Part shown: piece by piece, positions 1-5,812 of the stretch
Numbering within the stretch: position 1 is the first letter of the stretch
How the letters are laid out: each line of letters opens with the position of its first letter
DNA from: Burkholderiales bacterium
GTDB lineage: Bacteria; Pseudomonadota; Gammaproteobacteria; Burkholderiales; JACMKV01
Reading direction: 5' to 3'
DNA: 6,222 nt
Assembly: GCA_014379915.1 (NCBI GenBank)
Contig: JACMKV010000165.1
Span: 1-6,222, forward strand
Position numbers and translations under genes: made by a program
Notes under the pieces: model-generated
What the model was told of the DNA's origin: nothing
Seen by the model: the letters and a program-made list of their open reading frames with translations, nothing else
Databases searched by the model: none

Positions 1-191
1 ACACAGCTCGCCTACGTGTGACATCTCGACGCTAAGTATCGTAAGGAATCGCTCAGGTTTCTTCGGCGATGCGCAGCACGTCGCCCGGCGGCACATAGAA
101 AACACTCCGGCTCTTTATCAATGAAGCGGGCGAGCAGCCACGGACAGGCGATGCGTTCTATCTTCGGACGTTCACGCGTAACCCATTTCAT
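1..191 (-). pseudogene. Broken chromate-resistance protein (ChrB domain), N-terminal part
   Basis: Reading leftwards from the ATG at 189-191, the first residues (MKWVTRERPKIERIACPWLL, then ARFIDKEPE) match what I know of the short ChrB-type chromate-resistance domain, which normally opens with a WVTRERPKIDRIACPWLI-like block and is about 150 residues long. The frame then breaks. Near 98-104 one extra base shifts it, after which the family-like sequence VFYVPPGDVLRIAEET continues in another frame. A TGA at 53-55 sits where a Gly codon is expected, followed by AIPYDT. At about 31-34 two bases are missing, and VEMSHVGELC resumes in a third frame up to the window edge. Three independent lesions within 75 bases argue for a true pseudogene rather than one sequencing error. 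ChrB-domain proteins are linked to chromate sensing or resistance, often beside a ChrA efflux pump; no chrA is visible here. The family call rests on motif memory, not a search. Confidence 0.8.
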
Positions 192-426
192 TTCGTGCCC
201 CTGTTTTGAACGGCGCCACAAGTGAAATTATCGAAAGCGGTCACGCTATCGGCCTTGCTCCAGAGACCGAGCGCGCCCGGCCCATCCGCTCACTATTTCT
301 CACCCCTTCTGTACATCGAGCGCCGATCGGGTCGTCGGCAGTCGGCAACCTCACGAAAGGTAAAAAGCCAACGGCGGGGGTATCCGTCGCGTCGAGCACC
401 CGATATTTGGCGGCTTGTGTACTTTC

Positions 427-843
427 CTAGAAGAACGTCCCGCGCAGCTCAATGCCGTCTTTCTTGCCGGAAACGATGCGCACGATTCTTTCCGCTTTGG
501 CTGAAATCTCCATGGTGATTTCCGACTCCCCGCCGCGACAAATGCCTCTGGTCTGACCTTTAATCACGTAATTGCCGGGGGGCAGGAATAGCGCAATTTT
601 CTCTGCGGGACCAAGATCGGCAACCGGCGTCTTGTCGACAAATACCCTGATGTGGCACGCAGCCCTGATCACACCGCTATCTCTTTTTACCACCAGGCGC
701 CCCGTTCCCGGCGCCTGCGAACGCCACTTTTGCGAGAGCACGCGAGAGGAAGGAACATCGTCAGTTTGCGAGGTCGCGACCGGCCCGGCTGCGCAACCGT
801 TGAACAGCACGCTTGCCACGACGAGAATGAAGGAGGTTTTCAC
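427..843 (-). CDS. Small predicted lipoprotein of unknown function (GTG start)
   Basis: A 138-residue protein that begins with a short signal peptide (Lys2, hydrophobic ILVVASVLF) followed by N-G-C at residues 15-17. Cys17 is a plausible lipidation site, so the mature protein is probably anchored to a membrane facing the periplasm. After a low-complexity linker (18-45) there is a compact beta-rich domain with the pattern TGRLVVKRDSG, then CHIRVFVDKTPVADL, then FLPPGNYVIKG. This resembles small DUF2846-like lipoproteins, a family of unknown function, but I am not certain of it. Cys63 and Cys102 could form a disulfide. The start is GTG at 841-843; upstream in this frame a stop is reached without another usable start. 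No Shine-Dalgarno sequence is visible, and only a TCTAAT box (859-864) with no good -35 lies upstream. It is a single gene with no partner on its strand. A GCC-GTT-GGC mini-hairpin plus T-run in the downstream region is too weak to call a terminator. Confidence 0.72.
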   Translation of the reverse strand: MKTSFILVVASVLFNGCAAGPVATSQTDDVPSSRVLSQKWRSQAPGTGRLVVKRDSGVIRAACHIRVFVDKTPVADLGPAEKIALFLPPGNYVIKGQTRGICRGGESEITMEISAKAERIVRIVSGKKDGIELRGTFF

Positions 844-1026
844 CGAAGTTGCGACTTGATTAGAGAGTCTCGGGTCAGCGAGGAACGCAGTTGCAGCGTG
901 GGACGGATATCAAGCGTCGAATGCCTTACCCTGGAAGAAGCCATTTTTTAGGTCGCCTAGCGAGTTTTTTGAGCGAGGGCAAAACGCAGGATCTGGGGAA
1001 AGGCGGTTTCCTGATCGACACCACCT

Positions 1027-1045
1027 GATATTGCACTGCAATATC
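1027..1045. promoter_or_regulatory. 19-bp perfect palindrome, probable operator upstream of the phasin promoter
   Basis: GATATTGCACTGCAATATC is a perfect inverted repeat of nine bases around a central C. It ends three bases before the -35 box. Its core TGCACTGCAA recurs at 1086-1095. TGC-rich sites like this are known targets of PhaR, the repressor of phasin genes that also binds polyhydroxybutyrate. The assignment to PhaR is inference; the palindrome itself is seen directly. Confidence 0.7.
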
Positions 1046-1048
1046 TTC

Positions 1049-1077
1049 TTGACAACGCTAGTGCCCTAGCCTAAAGT
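1049..1077 (+). promoter_or_regulatory. Sigma70-type promoter of the phasin-like gene
   Basis: A consensus -35 box TTGACA (1049-1054) is followed after 17 bases by TAAAGT (1072-1077; four of six -10 consensus bases). Transcription would start near 1084, giving a 5' leader of about 50 bases before the ATG at 1136. Operator-like TGCA repeats lie just upstream of the -35 and across the predicted start site, so repression by occlusion is likely. Confidence 0.65.
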
Positions 1078-1085
1078 GGCGTTAC

Positions 1086-1095
1086 TGCACTGCAA
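1086..1095. promoter_or_regulatory. Second TGCACTGCAA operator-like site at the transcription start
   Basis: TGCACTGCAA repeats exactly the core of the 1027-1045 palindrome, 54 bases further on and in the same orientation. The symmetric part is only TGCA-C-TGCA, so this is probably the weaker of two sites. It covers the predicted +1 region. The 54-base spacing is close to five helical turns, which would allow one regulator to bind both sites on the same DNA face. Confidence 0.6.
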
Positions 1096-1135
1096 CATTT
1101 TTGTCACAATAGCAGTATAACCAAGGAGAATCCCC

Positions 1136-1588
1136 ATGAATAACATCGCTATCCCCGTCAAGAATCTCACCACCGCCAACCTCGATTCGATCTCGCGCTT
1201 CGCCCAATCGCCGGAAATCGTCGAAGCTACCAAAAACAGCATCGAGCAGTATTTTTCGGTGGTTCAGGAAAGCTTTATGCGCGTCACCCAGTCCAACGCG
1301 TTTAGCCAATTGAACCAGGCGCTAGCTTCTAACTACCAGCGCTTTGCTGACGAGTACACGAAGAGCGTTCTTGGATTGTTTTCGCAAGGCCAGGATTTGC
1401 TGCGCCAGCAAGTCGAACAAGGCAACCGTCGTTTTGAGCAGATTACTGAAGCCGGTAACCGCGTCGTTAAAGCTGGAGTGGAAGCCGGTGCAGACGCCGC
1501 AAACGAAGCCGAAGACAATGCGGATGAAGCCAGCAGCAAGCTGGAGCAGATCTCTAAAGGGAAGCAAGGCGGTCGCAACCAAAGGTAA
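1136..1588 (+). CDS. Phasin-like polyhydroxyalkanoate granule protein
   Basis: A 150-residue, cysteine-free, almost entirely alpha-helical protein. Residues 1-112 are rich in Gln, Asn, Ser and Ala with regularly spaced hydrophobics (SIEQYFSVVQESF, YTKSVLGLFSQGQDLL, RRFEQITEAG), the amphipathic pattern of the phasin_2 family. Residues 113-140 form an Ala/Glu/Asp-rich coiled-coil-like stretch, and 141-150 a basic tail (KGKQGGRNQR). Phasins coat intracellular PHA/PHB granules and control their size and number. At 150 residues it is a little shorter than typical betaproteobacterial PhaP (about 180-190). AAGGAG (1123-1128) lies seven bases before the ATG and is the best ribosome binding site in the window, which fits a highly expressed protein. 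The gene stands alone between its own promoter and a strong terminator. The operator-like repeats support the phasin call independently of the protein. Similar helical proteins of other function cannot be excluded. Confidence 0.75.
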   Translation: MNNIAIPVKNLTTANLDSISRFAQSPEIVEATKNSIEQYFSVVQESFMRVTQSNAFSQLNQALASNYQRFADEYTKSVLGLFSQGQDLLRQQVEQGNRRFEQITEAGNRVVKAGVEAGADAANEAEDNADEASSKLEQISKGKQGGRNQR

Positions 1589-1613
1589 CATTCTGCCTAC
1601 CAATCAGCGCAAG

Positions 1614-1643
1614 AAACGCCGCCTCAGGGCGGCGTTTTCCTTT
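1614..1643 (+). terminator. Rho-independent terminator after the phasin-like gene
   Basis: A ten-base GC-rich stem, AAACGCCGCC (1614-1623) with GGCGGCGTTT (1628-1637), closes a TCAG tetraloop and runs into TTTTCCTTT. It starts 26 bases after the phasin stop codon. The A residues at the 5' foot mean it could work in both directions, but no minus-strand gene ends here. Confidence 0.85.
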
Positions 1644-1950
1644 CGGCGCGATCCGGGGGCGGGTACTGCTAATCGCTTGGCGATGGATTCCGTGCCCGCA
1701 GCCGTGATGCACAGGCCAGAACAAATCCCGCGCTTTGTTTGAAGACGACAACCCCCATTGAGGGCCTATTCCGGTTTCAACGATGCTGGATTTTGAACGA
1801 AGCGACGCCGCGATGAAGCGGTTGGGAGAGGAAGATCAGTTCGTTCAGGCACGCAAGCGACTGATAAGTCGCATGGCATATTACTGCACTAGAAGCTGAT
1901 CGTGATCAGGCAAAGAGCGATACGGAAGCAGACGCAATGGTATCTTTATT
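1644..1950. other. Stretch without a convincing gene between phasin terminator and small ORF
   Basis: I see no RNA gene, repeat array or strong promoter here. The only notable reading frame is a 38-codon plus-strand ORF at 1783-1899 (starts MLDFERSDAAMKRLGEEDQF, ends in YYCTRS). It has charged, helix-like composition and no ribosome binding site at a useful distance. It might be a remnant or a leader of the following gene, whose reading frame is open back to 1906 but lacks an ATG. Treat it as non-coding unless homologues appear. Confidence 0.4.
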
Positions 1951-2211
1951 TTGCCTAAGCTAAGCGTCTACGTCGAAATGGCGGCCGTTGAATATCTGCG
2001 GGAAACGGGTAGGGCCGACCTCGACGCGCACTGGATTGCCGAGTACTTTCAGGATGCCGGCGTGTTGGAAGAGCATCCGAGGCAGGATCTGGTCGCGTTT
2101 GCCGACATGGTACAAAAAGCGCTGGACAAGGAAGTCGGAAGAATTCGAAATGCCACCACCTTCCTTCCGGACAACGTCATCTCGTTGCGGAAGCTGCGGC
2201 GGAAGCCCTGA
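1951..2211 (+). CDS. Small hypothetical protein, start uncertain
   Basis: I do not recognise this 86-residue protein. It is mostly alpha-helical and charged, with an acidic helix-rich N-terminal half (VEYLRETGRADLDAHWIAEYFQDAG), a LVAFADMVQKALDKEVGRI helix, and a basic end (LRKLRRKP). There are no cysteines, no signal peptide and no membrane segment. G and C are common in third codon positions, as in the surer genes of the window, which supports real coding. The start is doubtful: TTG at 1951 has no ribosome binding site, and the ATG at 1978 (77 residues) has none either. Upstream the frame is open to a TGA at 1903-1905. It may be a 5'-truncated gene. It converges on the minus-strand gene ending at 2292, and no terminator is visible in between. 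Confidence 0.5.
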   Translation: MPKLSVYVEMAAVEYLRETGRADLDAHWIAEYFQDAGVLEEHPRQDLVAFADMVQKALDKEVGRIRNATTFLPDNVISLRKLRRKP

Positions 2212-2291
2212 TAGCTGACTCGCAATGCCGCGACAACTACCGATCCCAGCGCGCGCGTCGCATTCTTCCCGCTACGTTAACGAAGGTGTGA

Positions 2292-2645
2292 TCATTGGGC
2301 TGATTCATCGCGCTCATTCAAGCGGTTGCGCAACGCCGCCATCGATTCACGCTGCAGGGAAACACGCAGAAAAAGGCCGGGCCCGAGCAGGAATTCGATT
2401 CCCTCTGAATCGGTACCGAGGGATACTGGCTGTGCGCTCAGGGCATGAATTGTACTGAGCGGATGGTCGCGGTGCGTGAAGCCGGAGTGCAGCGCTAGCA
2501 GTTCCCTGATCAGTTGCGCCTGTCCCGGCCGAGACAAATGAATCGGCTGCACATTGCCCTTCCCATCAAAAAACTCGATTTCGGTAGCATCCGGATTGTC
2601 CGTGGTGCGCCGTGCGCTTAAGGCATTGAAGATCGCTGCTTTCAT
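2292..2645 (-). CDS. Hypothetical small cytoplasmic protein
   Basis: A 117-residue protein when started at the ATG at 2643-2645 (MKAAIFNALSARR...). I do not recognise the family. It reads like a compact alpha/beta domain: a strand pair EIEFFDGKGNVQPIHLS, helix QAQLIRELLALHSG, then GIEFLLGPGLFLRVSL followed by a final helix MAALRNRLNERD. There are no cysteines, no signal peptide and no membrane helix. The frame continues upstream to an ATG at 2657 (four residues longer, MGKT) and a TTG at 2699. None of the three has a clear Shine-Dalgarno sequence, so I chose the ATG closest to the predicted fold. Plus-strand ORFs across this region have Ser/Arg/His-rich, unfoldable-looking products and are shadows. 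No operon partner is visible. Confidence 0.55.
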   Translation of the reverse strand: MKAAIFNALSARRTTDNPDATEIEFFDGKGNVQPIHLSRPGQAQLIRELLALHSGFTHRDHPLSTIHALSAQPVSLGTDSEGIEFLLGPGLFLRVSLQRESMAALRNRLNERDESAQ

Positions 2646-3121
2646 GGTTTTGCCCATTGGTTGTCGAGGAACCGCCACCGACGCCCTTGTTTCGACCAAT
2701 CTTCTGGTCGTCCCCCTCGGCGCGACGGCGACGTGCCTGCAACATGGGCAACTTGCATGCCATCAGCATCAACCCCAGCGCGGATCGCGGAGGTATGAGG
2801 CCGGCCCAAACCAGCTTGCGCTCCTGTTATTCCCGAATAGTTGGCCTTTCCCCTGATCAGCGTCGCTGCTTCGGTATTACCGCGCGCAGCGATCACTTCG
2901 CTTTCGGCACTCATCGGGCTTGCTTCAGATCAACCCTCGTCGGCCGATGATCGATGCAAACATCAGCCCGTACACGGAGCCAGACCCTGCAAGTGAGTGA
3001 ATCAAGCTAAGGGAAGCAATGGTCAAAAAACGAGACAGGCTTTAACGTCTACTTACTGACTACTCGAACTGGCATAACTGAAGGATCGCCGAGTGGAGGC
3101 TAACGTACGTTCTTGAATACA
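2646..3121. other. Gene-poor stretch with possible remains of a minus-strand gene
   Basis: No complete gene is convincing between the hypothetical gene and the tRNA. Reading leftwards, one frame gives LTIASLSLIHSLAGSGS then VYGLMFASIIGRRGLI and a stop (about 3031 to 2930). A second gives MSAESEVIAARGNTEAATLI (from 2914). A third gives KLVWAGLIPPRSALGLMLMA then CKLPMLQARRRRAEGDDQ (about 2817 to 2705), a hydrophobic segment followed by positive charges, as in a membrane protein. These could be one small gene broken by frameshifts, or chance. AACGTACGTT (3102-3111) is a perfect ten-base palindrome of unknown meaning. I find no clear terminator for the tRNA here. Confidence 0.3.
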
Positions 3122-3197
<76 letters not shown>

Positions 3198-3208
3198 AAA
3201 ACGGTCGA

Positions 3209-3238
3209 AGCATAAAGGATTCGATTCGGGAGCAGCAA
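3209..3238 (-). promoter_or_regulatory. Possible promoter of tRNA-Thr
   Basis: On the minus strand TTGCTG (3238-3233) is separated by 18 bases from TATGCT (3214-3209), a weak sigma70 pair (three and four of six bases). Initiation would fall a few bases before the mature tRNA 5' end at 3197. It abuts the stop codon of the Irr-like gene. Co-transcription with that gene is the alternative. Confidence 0.3.
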
Positions 3239-3661
3239 TCAAGCCGCCTGCGGTCGAACGCGAACAACGATGTCGACGCCTTCGGCGATCATCCCATCAG
3301 GCAGGGCCGGCAAGCCCGCCACGCTGATGTTGGCGGCGTCGATGTCGGTGATCTGGCCGGTTGTGACGTCGAACAAATGATGGTGATCGCTCATGTTCGG
3401 ATCGTAGAACAGTTTGCTCGGATCGATCACGACTTCGCGGACCAGCTTCTTTTCCGCGAACAGGTTGAGGGTGTTGTAAACCGTCGCCTTCGACGTTTCG
3501 GGATGGCGCTCGTTGACTATCGCCATTACCTGGTCGGCGCTCATGTGCTCGCAGCGCGAATAAAGCGCATGCGCGATTTCGATACGCTGATGCGTGGGGT
3601 TGATGCCGTTTCGGCGGAGCAGCTCTCTGGCATCATTGCGGCTGAAAGGCAGTTTTTTCAT
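3239..3661 (-). CDS. Fur-family transcriptional regulator, Irr type
   Basis: A 140-residue Fur-family DNA-binding regulator. Residues 11-74 form the winged-helix domain (LLRRNGINPTHQR at 14-26; recognition helix region SKATVYNTLNLFAEKKLV at 57-74). Residues 80-136 are the dimerisation and metal domain with DHHHLFD (92-98). The cysteine pair that follows this histidine cluster in classical Fur and PerR is absent, replaced by DVTTG. Cys37 is the only cysteine, so there is no structural Cys4 zinc site. The C-terminal pattern ITDI...ISVAGLPALPDGM...VDIVVRVR is that of the Irr branch (iron response regulator). The heme-binding Cys-Pro motif at the N-terminus of Bradyrhizobium Irr is missing. Irr proteins act on iron, heme and peroxide-response genes; the targets here are unknown. 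No Shine-Dalgarno sequence precedes the ATG, and the mRNA may be leaderless. Naming it simply Fur or PerR would mislead on the metal site. Confidence 0.88.
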   Translation of the reverse strand: MKKLPFSRNDARELLRRNGINPTHQRIEIAHALYSRCEHMSADQVMAIVNERHPETSKATVYNTLNLFAEKKLVREVVIDPSKLFYDPNMSDHHHLFDVTTGQITDIDAANISVAGLPALPDGMIAEGVDIVVRVRPQAA

Positions 3662-3669
3662 AGTATCGA

Positions 3670-3698
3670 ATTTTAACCCGGGGTCTGGACGCTGTCTA
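3670..3698 (-). promoter_or_regulatory. Promoter of the Irr-like gene, probably giving a leaderless mRNA
   Basis: On the minus strand TAGACA (3698-3693; five of six -35 bases) and TAAAAT (3675-3670; five of six -10 bases) are separated by exactly 17 bases. Initiation would be expected about seven bases past the -10 box, at roughly 3664-3662, directly against the ATG at 3661. This agrees with the lack of any ribosome binding site there. Confidence 0.6.
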
Positions 3699-3803
3699 AC
3701 TCGCCACGCTTATGCCAGGCGCAAGAACGGGGTGACGGGCATCCTGATAATGTCTTAACCAGTCTTCTTTTGACAGCATCCGATTCGCAGACTCGTTTCA
3801 AGT

Positions 3804-4343
3804 TCAATCGTCCGAACGTTCCGCCAGCAGCGCGCGTAGTTGCTGAAAAAGCAAACGGAAGCTTTTTGGCGGCCGATTCGCGGCGTGCTCTTTGCGAGCG
3901 TTGCGTGCGAGCGCGCGCAAGTGCTGCAGATCGGCAGTCGGATAGTGAGAAGCGAGCGCCGCAAACGCCGTTTCGTCTTCGAGTAAACGAACGCGCCAGC
4001 GCTCGACTGCGTGCAGCTGTGCCGTATGCTCGTTCGATACGCCGCGCCAGGCATCGAGCCTTGCTTTGATCGGCTCCGGGTCGACGCCGCGCATCAGCTT
4101 GCCGATATATTGCATCTGGCGACGCCTCGCTTCGTCCAGCTTGCGCATCTGCTTCGCGTCGGCGACGGCGTCCGTCAGCTTGTCAGGCAGCGCAAGTGCG
4201 GCGAGCTGCTGCTGTGTGAGGTCGACTAATTGCGCGCCGATGCCCTGCAGCGCATGCATGTCGCGCTTGCGGCGCGTTTTGCTCGGCTGGAGATCGGCGT
4301 CATCTGCTTCCGGATTCTCGGGTATTTCTGCTATGTTCGTCAT
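3804..4343 (-). CDS. darP: Dual-action ribosomal maturation protein DarP (YjgA, DUF615)
   Basis: A 179-residue cytosolic protein of the YjgA/DUF615 family, nearly the same length as the E. coli protein (183). DarP associates with late 50S ribosomal precursors and helps folding of 23S rRNA around the peptidyl-transferase centre. After a disordered acidic N-terminus and a basic patch (SKTRRKRD, 21-28), the family hallmarks appear: GAQLVDLT (36-43), ARRRQMQYIGKLMR (72-85), LRALARNARKE (142-152) and PPKSFRLLFQQLR (158-170), near-identical in pattern to E. coli. The protein is helical and rich in Arg and Gln. The ATG at 4341-4343 has at most a weak AGG ribosome site. It is divergent from tldE, the same neighbourhood as in enterobacteria, and the two share a 128-base intergenic region. 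Its 3' end faces the Irr-like gene on the same strand with no obvious terminator in the 142-base gap. Confidence 0.95.
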   Translation of the reverse strand: MTNIAEIPENPEADDADLQPSKTRRKRDMHALQGIGAQLVDLTQQQLAALALPDKLTDAVADAKQMRKLDEARRRQMQYIGKLMRGVDPEPIKARLDAWRGVSNEHTAQLHAVERWRVRLLEDETAFAALASHYPTADLQHLRALARNARKEHAANRPPKSFRLLFQQLRALLAERSDD

Positions 4344-4471
4344 CGCGCTGTTGCCTGCTTTGATCGAGCGATGTGAGGAACTTGCTTAAGCCGCGGGCGA
4401 AGCCGCGCGCTTCACGGTGGTATCATAAAGCGTTTTCGCTCGACCTTTCAGCCTATCCCGAACACCACTTC
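4344..4471. promoter_or_regulatory. Divergent promoter region between darP and tldE
   Basis: Both genes start outwards from this 128-base gap, so it must hold at least two promoters unless transcription enters from elsewhere. TATCAT (4421-4426, plus; the same place read on the minus strand gives TATGAT at 4427-4422) is the best -10 candidate for either direction. Neither has a recognisable -35 at normal spacing. GC-rich CCGCGGGCGAAGCCGCGCGC (4391-4410) could form local structure. Confidence 0.35.
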
Positions 4472-5812
4472 ATGTCCGACCACCGTTTTTATCACAGCTC
4501 CGATACTTTCAAACAAATGGTGCGCGATCTCCTGGCGCGTGCGCTCGAACGCGGCGCCAGCGACAGCGAGGCAGAGGTGCACGAAAGCTTCGGCCAGAAC
4601 GTCACGGTGCGGCGGAACGAAGTCGAGACCATCGAATATAACCGAGACAAAGCCCTGGCCGTCACGGTTTATGTCGGCCACAAGCGCGGCCACGCAACGA
4701 GCTCGGTCTTCACGCCGCAGGCCTTGTGCGATACCGTTGACGCTGCTTTATCGATCGCGAGATTCACGGGGTCGGACGACTGCGCCGGGCTCGCCGATAA
4801 AGAAAACCTTGCGACCGAATTTCCCGATCTCGATTTATATCATCCATGGAATCTGCCGATCGAGGACGCCATCGCGCTCGCGAAATCGTGCGAAGCCGCG
4901 GCTTTCGCCGTCGACAAGCGCATCAACAATTCCGAAGGCGCGTCAGTCGGCGTGCACGAATCGCAGTTCGTCTACGGCAATTCACGCGGTTTTCTCGGCG
5001 GCTACCCGACATCCCGTCACAGCGTCGGCTGTGCGGTGATCGCCGGCCATGACGACGGCATGCAGCGCGACGACTGGTATACGACGGCGCGGGCCTCATC
5101 GGATCTGGAGGCAGCGGCCAGCGTCGGCGCAATCGCAGGCAGGCGCACGATCCGGCGCCTCGATTCGCGCCAAATCAAAACCAGCCGGGCGCCCGTGTTG
5201 TTCGAAGCGCCGGTCGCCGCCGGCCTGATCGGCCATCTCGTCGCCGCGGCAAGCGGCGGCAGCTTATATCGAAAATCGTCGTTCCTGCTCGACGCGCTCG
5301 GCAAGCAGGTTTTCTCGCCCATCGTTCAGATCAGCGATTTGCCGCATTCTAAACGTGGCCTGGCGAGCAGCGCTTTCGACGACGAAGGGGTCGCCACACG
5401 GTCGCGCGATATCGTCAACGACGGCGTGCTGCAAGGCTATTTTCTCGGCAGCTACTCAGCGCGCAAGCTCGGCATGCAAACGACGGGCAACGCCGGCGGC
5501 AACCACAATCTTGTGATCGAAAAAGGGCCTCTAGATCTCGCCGGTTTGATGAAAAAAATGGATCGCGGCCTGCTCGTCACCGAAGTTCTGGGCCAAGGCG
5601 TCAATCTCGTGACCGGCGATTATTCGCGCGGCGTCGCCGGTTTCTGGATCGAGCACGGCGAGGTCGCGCACGCGGTCGATGAAATCACCATTGCCGGCAA
5701 CCTGAAAAACATGTTTCGCGGCATCACTGACATCGGTTCGGACGTGCTGGTGCGCGGCTCCAAACAGTGCCCGTCGATCTTGATCGACAATATGACCATC
5801 GCCGGCAATTGA
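4472..5812 (+). CDS. pmbA: Metalloprotease subunit TldE (PmbA)
   Basis: A 446-residue protein of the TldD/TldE (U62) family; E. coli PmbA has 450. TldE is the partner of TldD in a ring-shaped heterodimeric peptidase that trims microcin B17 precursor and degrades CcdA; TldD carries the zinc site. As expected for TldE, no HExxxH motif is present. The N-terminal domain includes SEAEVHESFGQNVTVRRNEV (32-51) and INNSEGASVG (151-160). The C-terminal barrel has TGNAGGNHNLVIEKG (338-352), then LGQGVNLVTGDYSRG (373-387), FWIEHGEV (391-398) and EITIAGNLKNMF (404-415). I chose the ATG at 4472 because it gives the family length; the frame extends back to 4373, but those 33 residues are unlike the family. 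No clear ribosome site is seen. tldD is not in the window, which is normal since it is usually unlinked. The stop overlaps the next gene. Confidence 0.95.
   Translation: MSDHRFYHSSDTFKQMVRDLLARALERGASDSEAEVHESFGQNVTVRRNEVETIEYNRDKALAVTVYVGHKRGHATSSVFTPQALCDTVDAALSIARFTGSDDCAGLADKENLATEFPDLDLYHPWNLPIEDAIALAKSCEAAAFAVDKRINNSEGASVGVHESQFVYGNSRGFLGGYPTSRHSVGCAVIAGHDDGMQRDDWYTTARASSDLEAAASVGAIAGRRTIRRLDSRQIKTSRAPVLFEAPVAAGLIGHLVAAASGGSLYRKSSFLLDALGKQVFSPIVQISDLPHSKRGLASSAFDDEGVATRSRDIVNDGVLQGYFLGSYSARKLGMQTTGNAGGNHNLVIEKGPLDLAGLMKKMDRGLLVTEVLGQGVNLVTGDYSRGVAGFWIEHGEVAHAVDEITIAGNLKNMFRGITDIGSDVLVRGSKQCPSILIDNMTIAGN

Noticed and set aside
222..518. Plus-strand open frame of 98 codons
   Set aside because: Arg/Ser-rich product without fold or family features; it overlaps the lipoprotein gene on the other strand and has no ribosome site.
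953..970. TCGC-CTA-GCGA followed by six T, terminator-like
   Set aside because: A four-base stem is too weak and no plus-strand gene ends before it.
1881..1890. TTACTGCACT, an exact copy of 1082-1091 at the second phasin operator
   Set aside because: Only a half-site is shared (no following TGCAA), there is no promoter beside it, and a ten-base match can be chance.
2225..2458. Plus-strand open frame of 77 codons downstream of the small hypothetical gene
   Set aside because: It is mostly antisense to the better-supported minus-strand gene, and its composition is shadow-like.
4373..4471. N-terminal extension of tldE by 33 residues
   Set aside because: The extension is unlike the family, contains the likely promoter region, and the start at 4472 gives the normal length.
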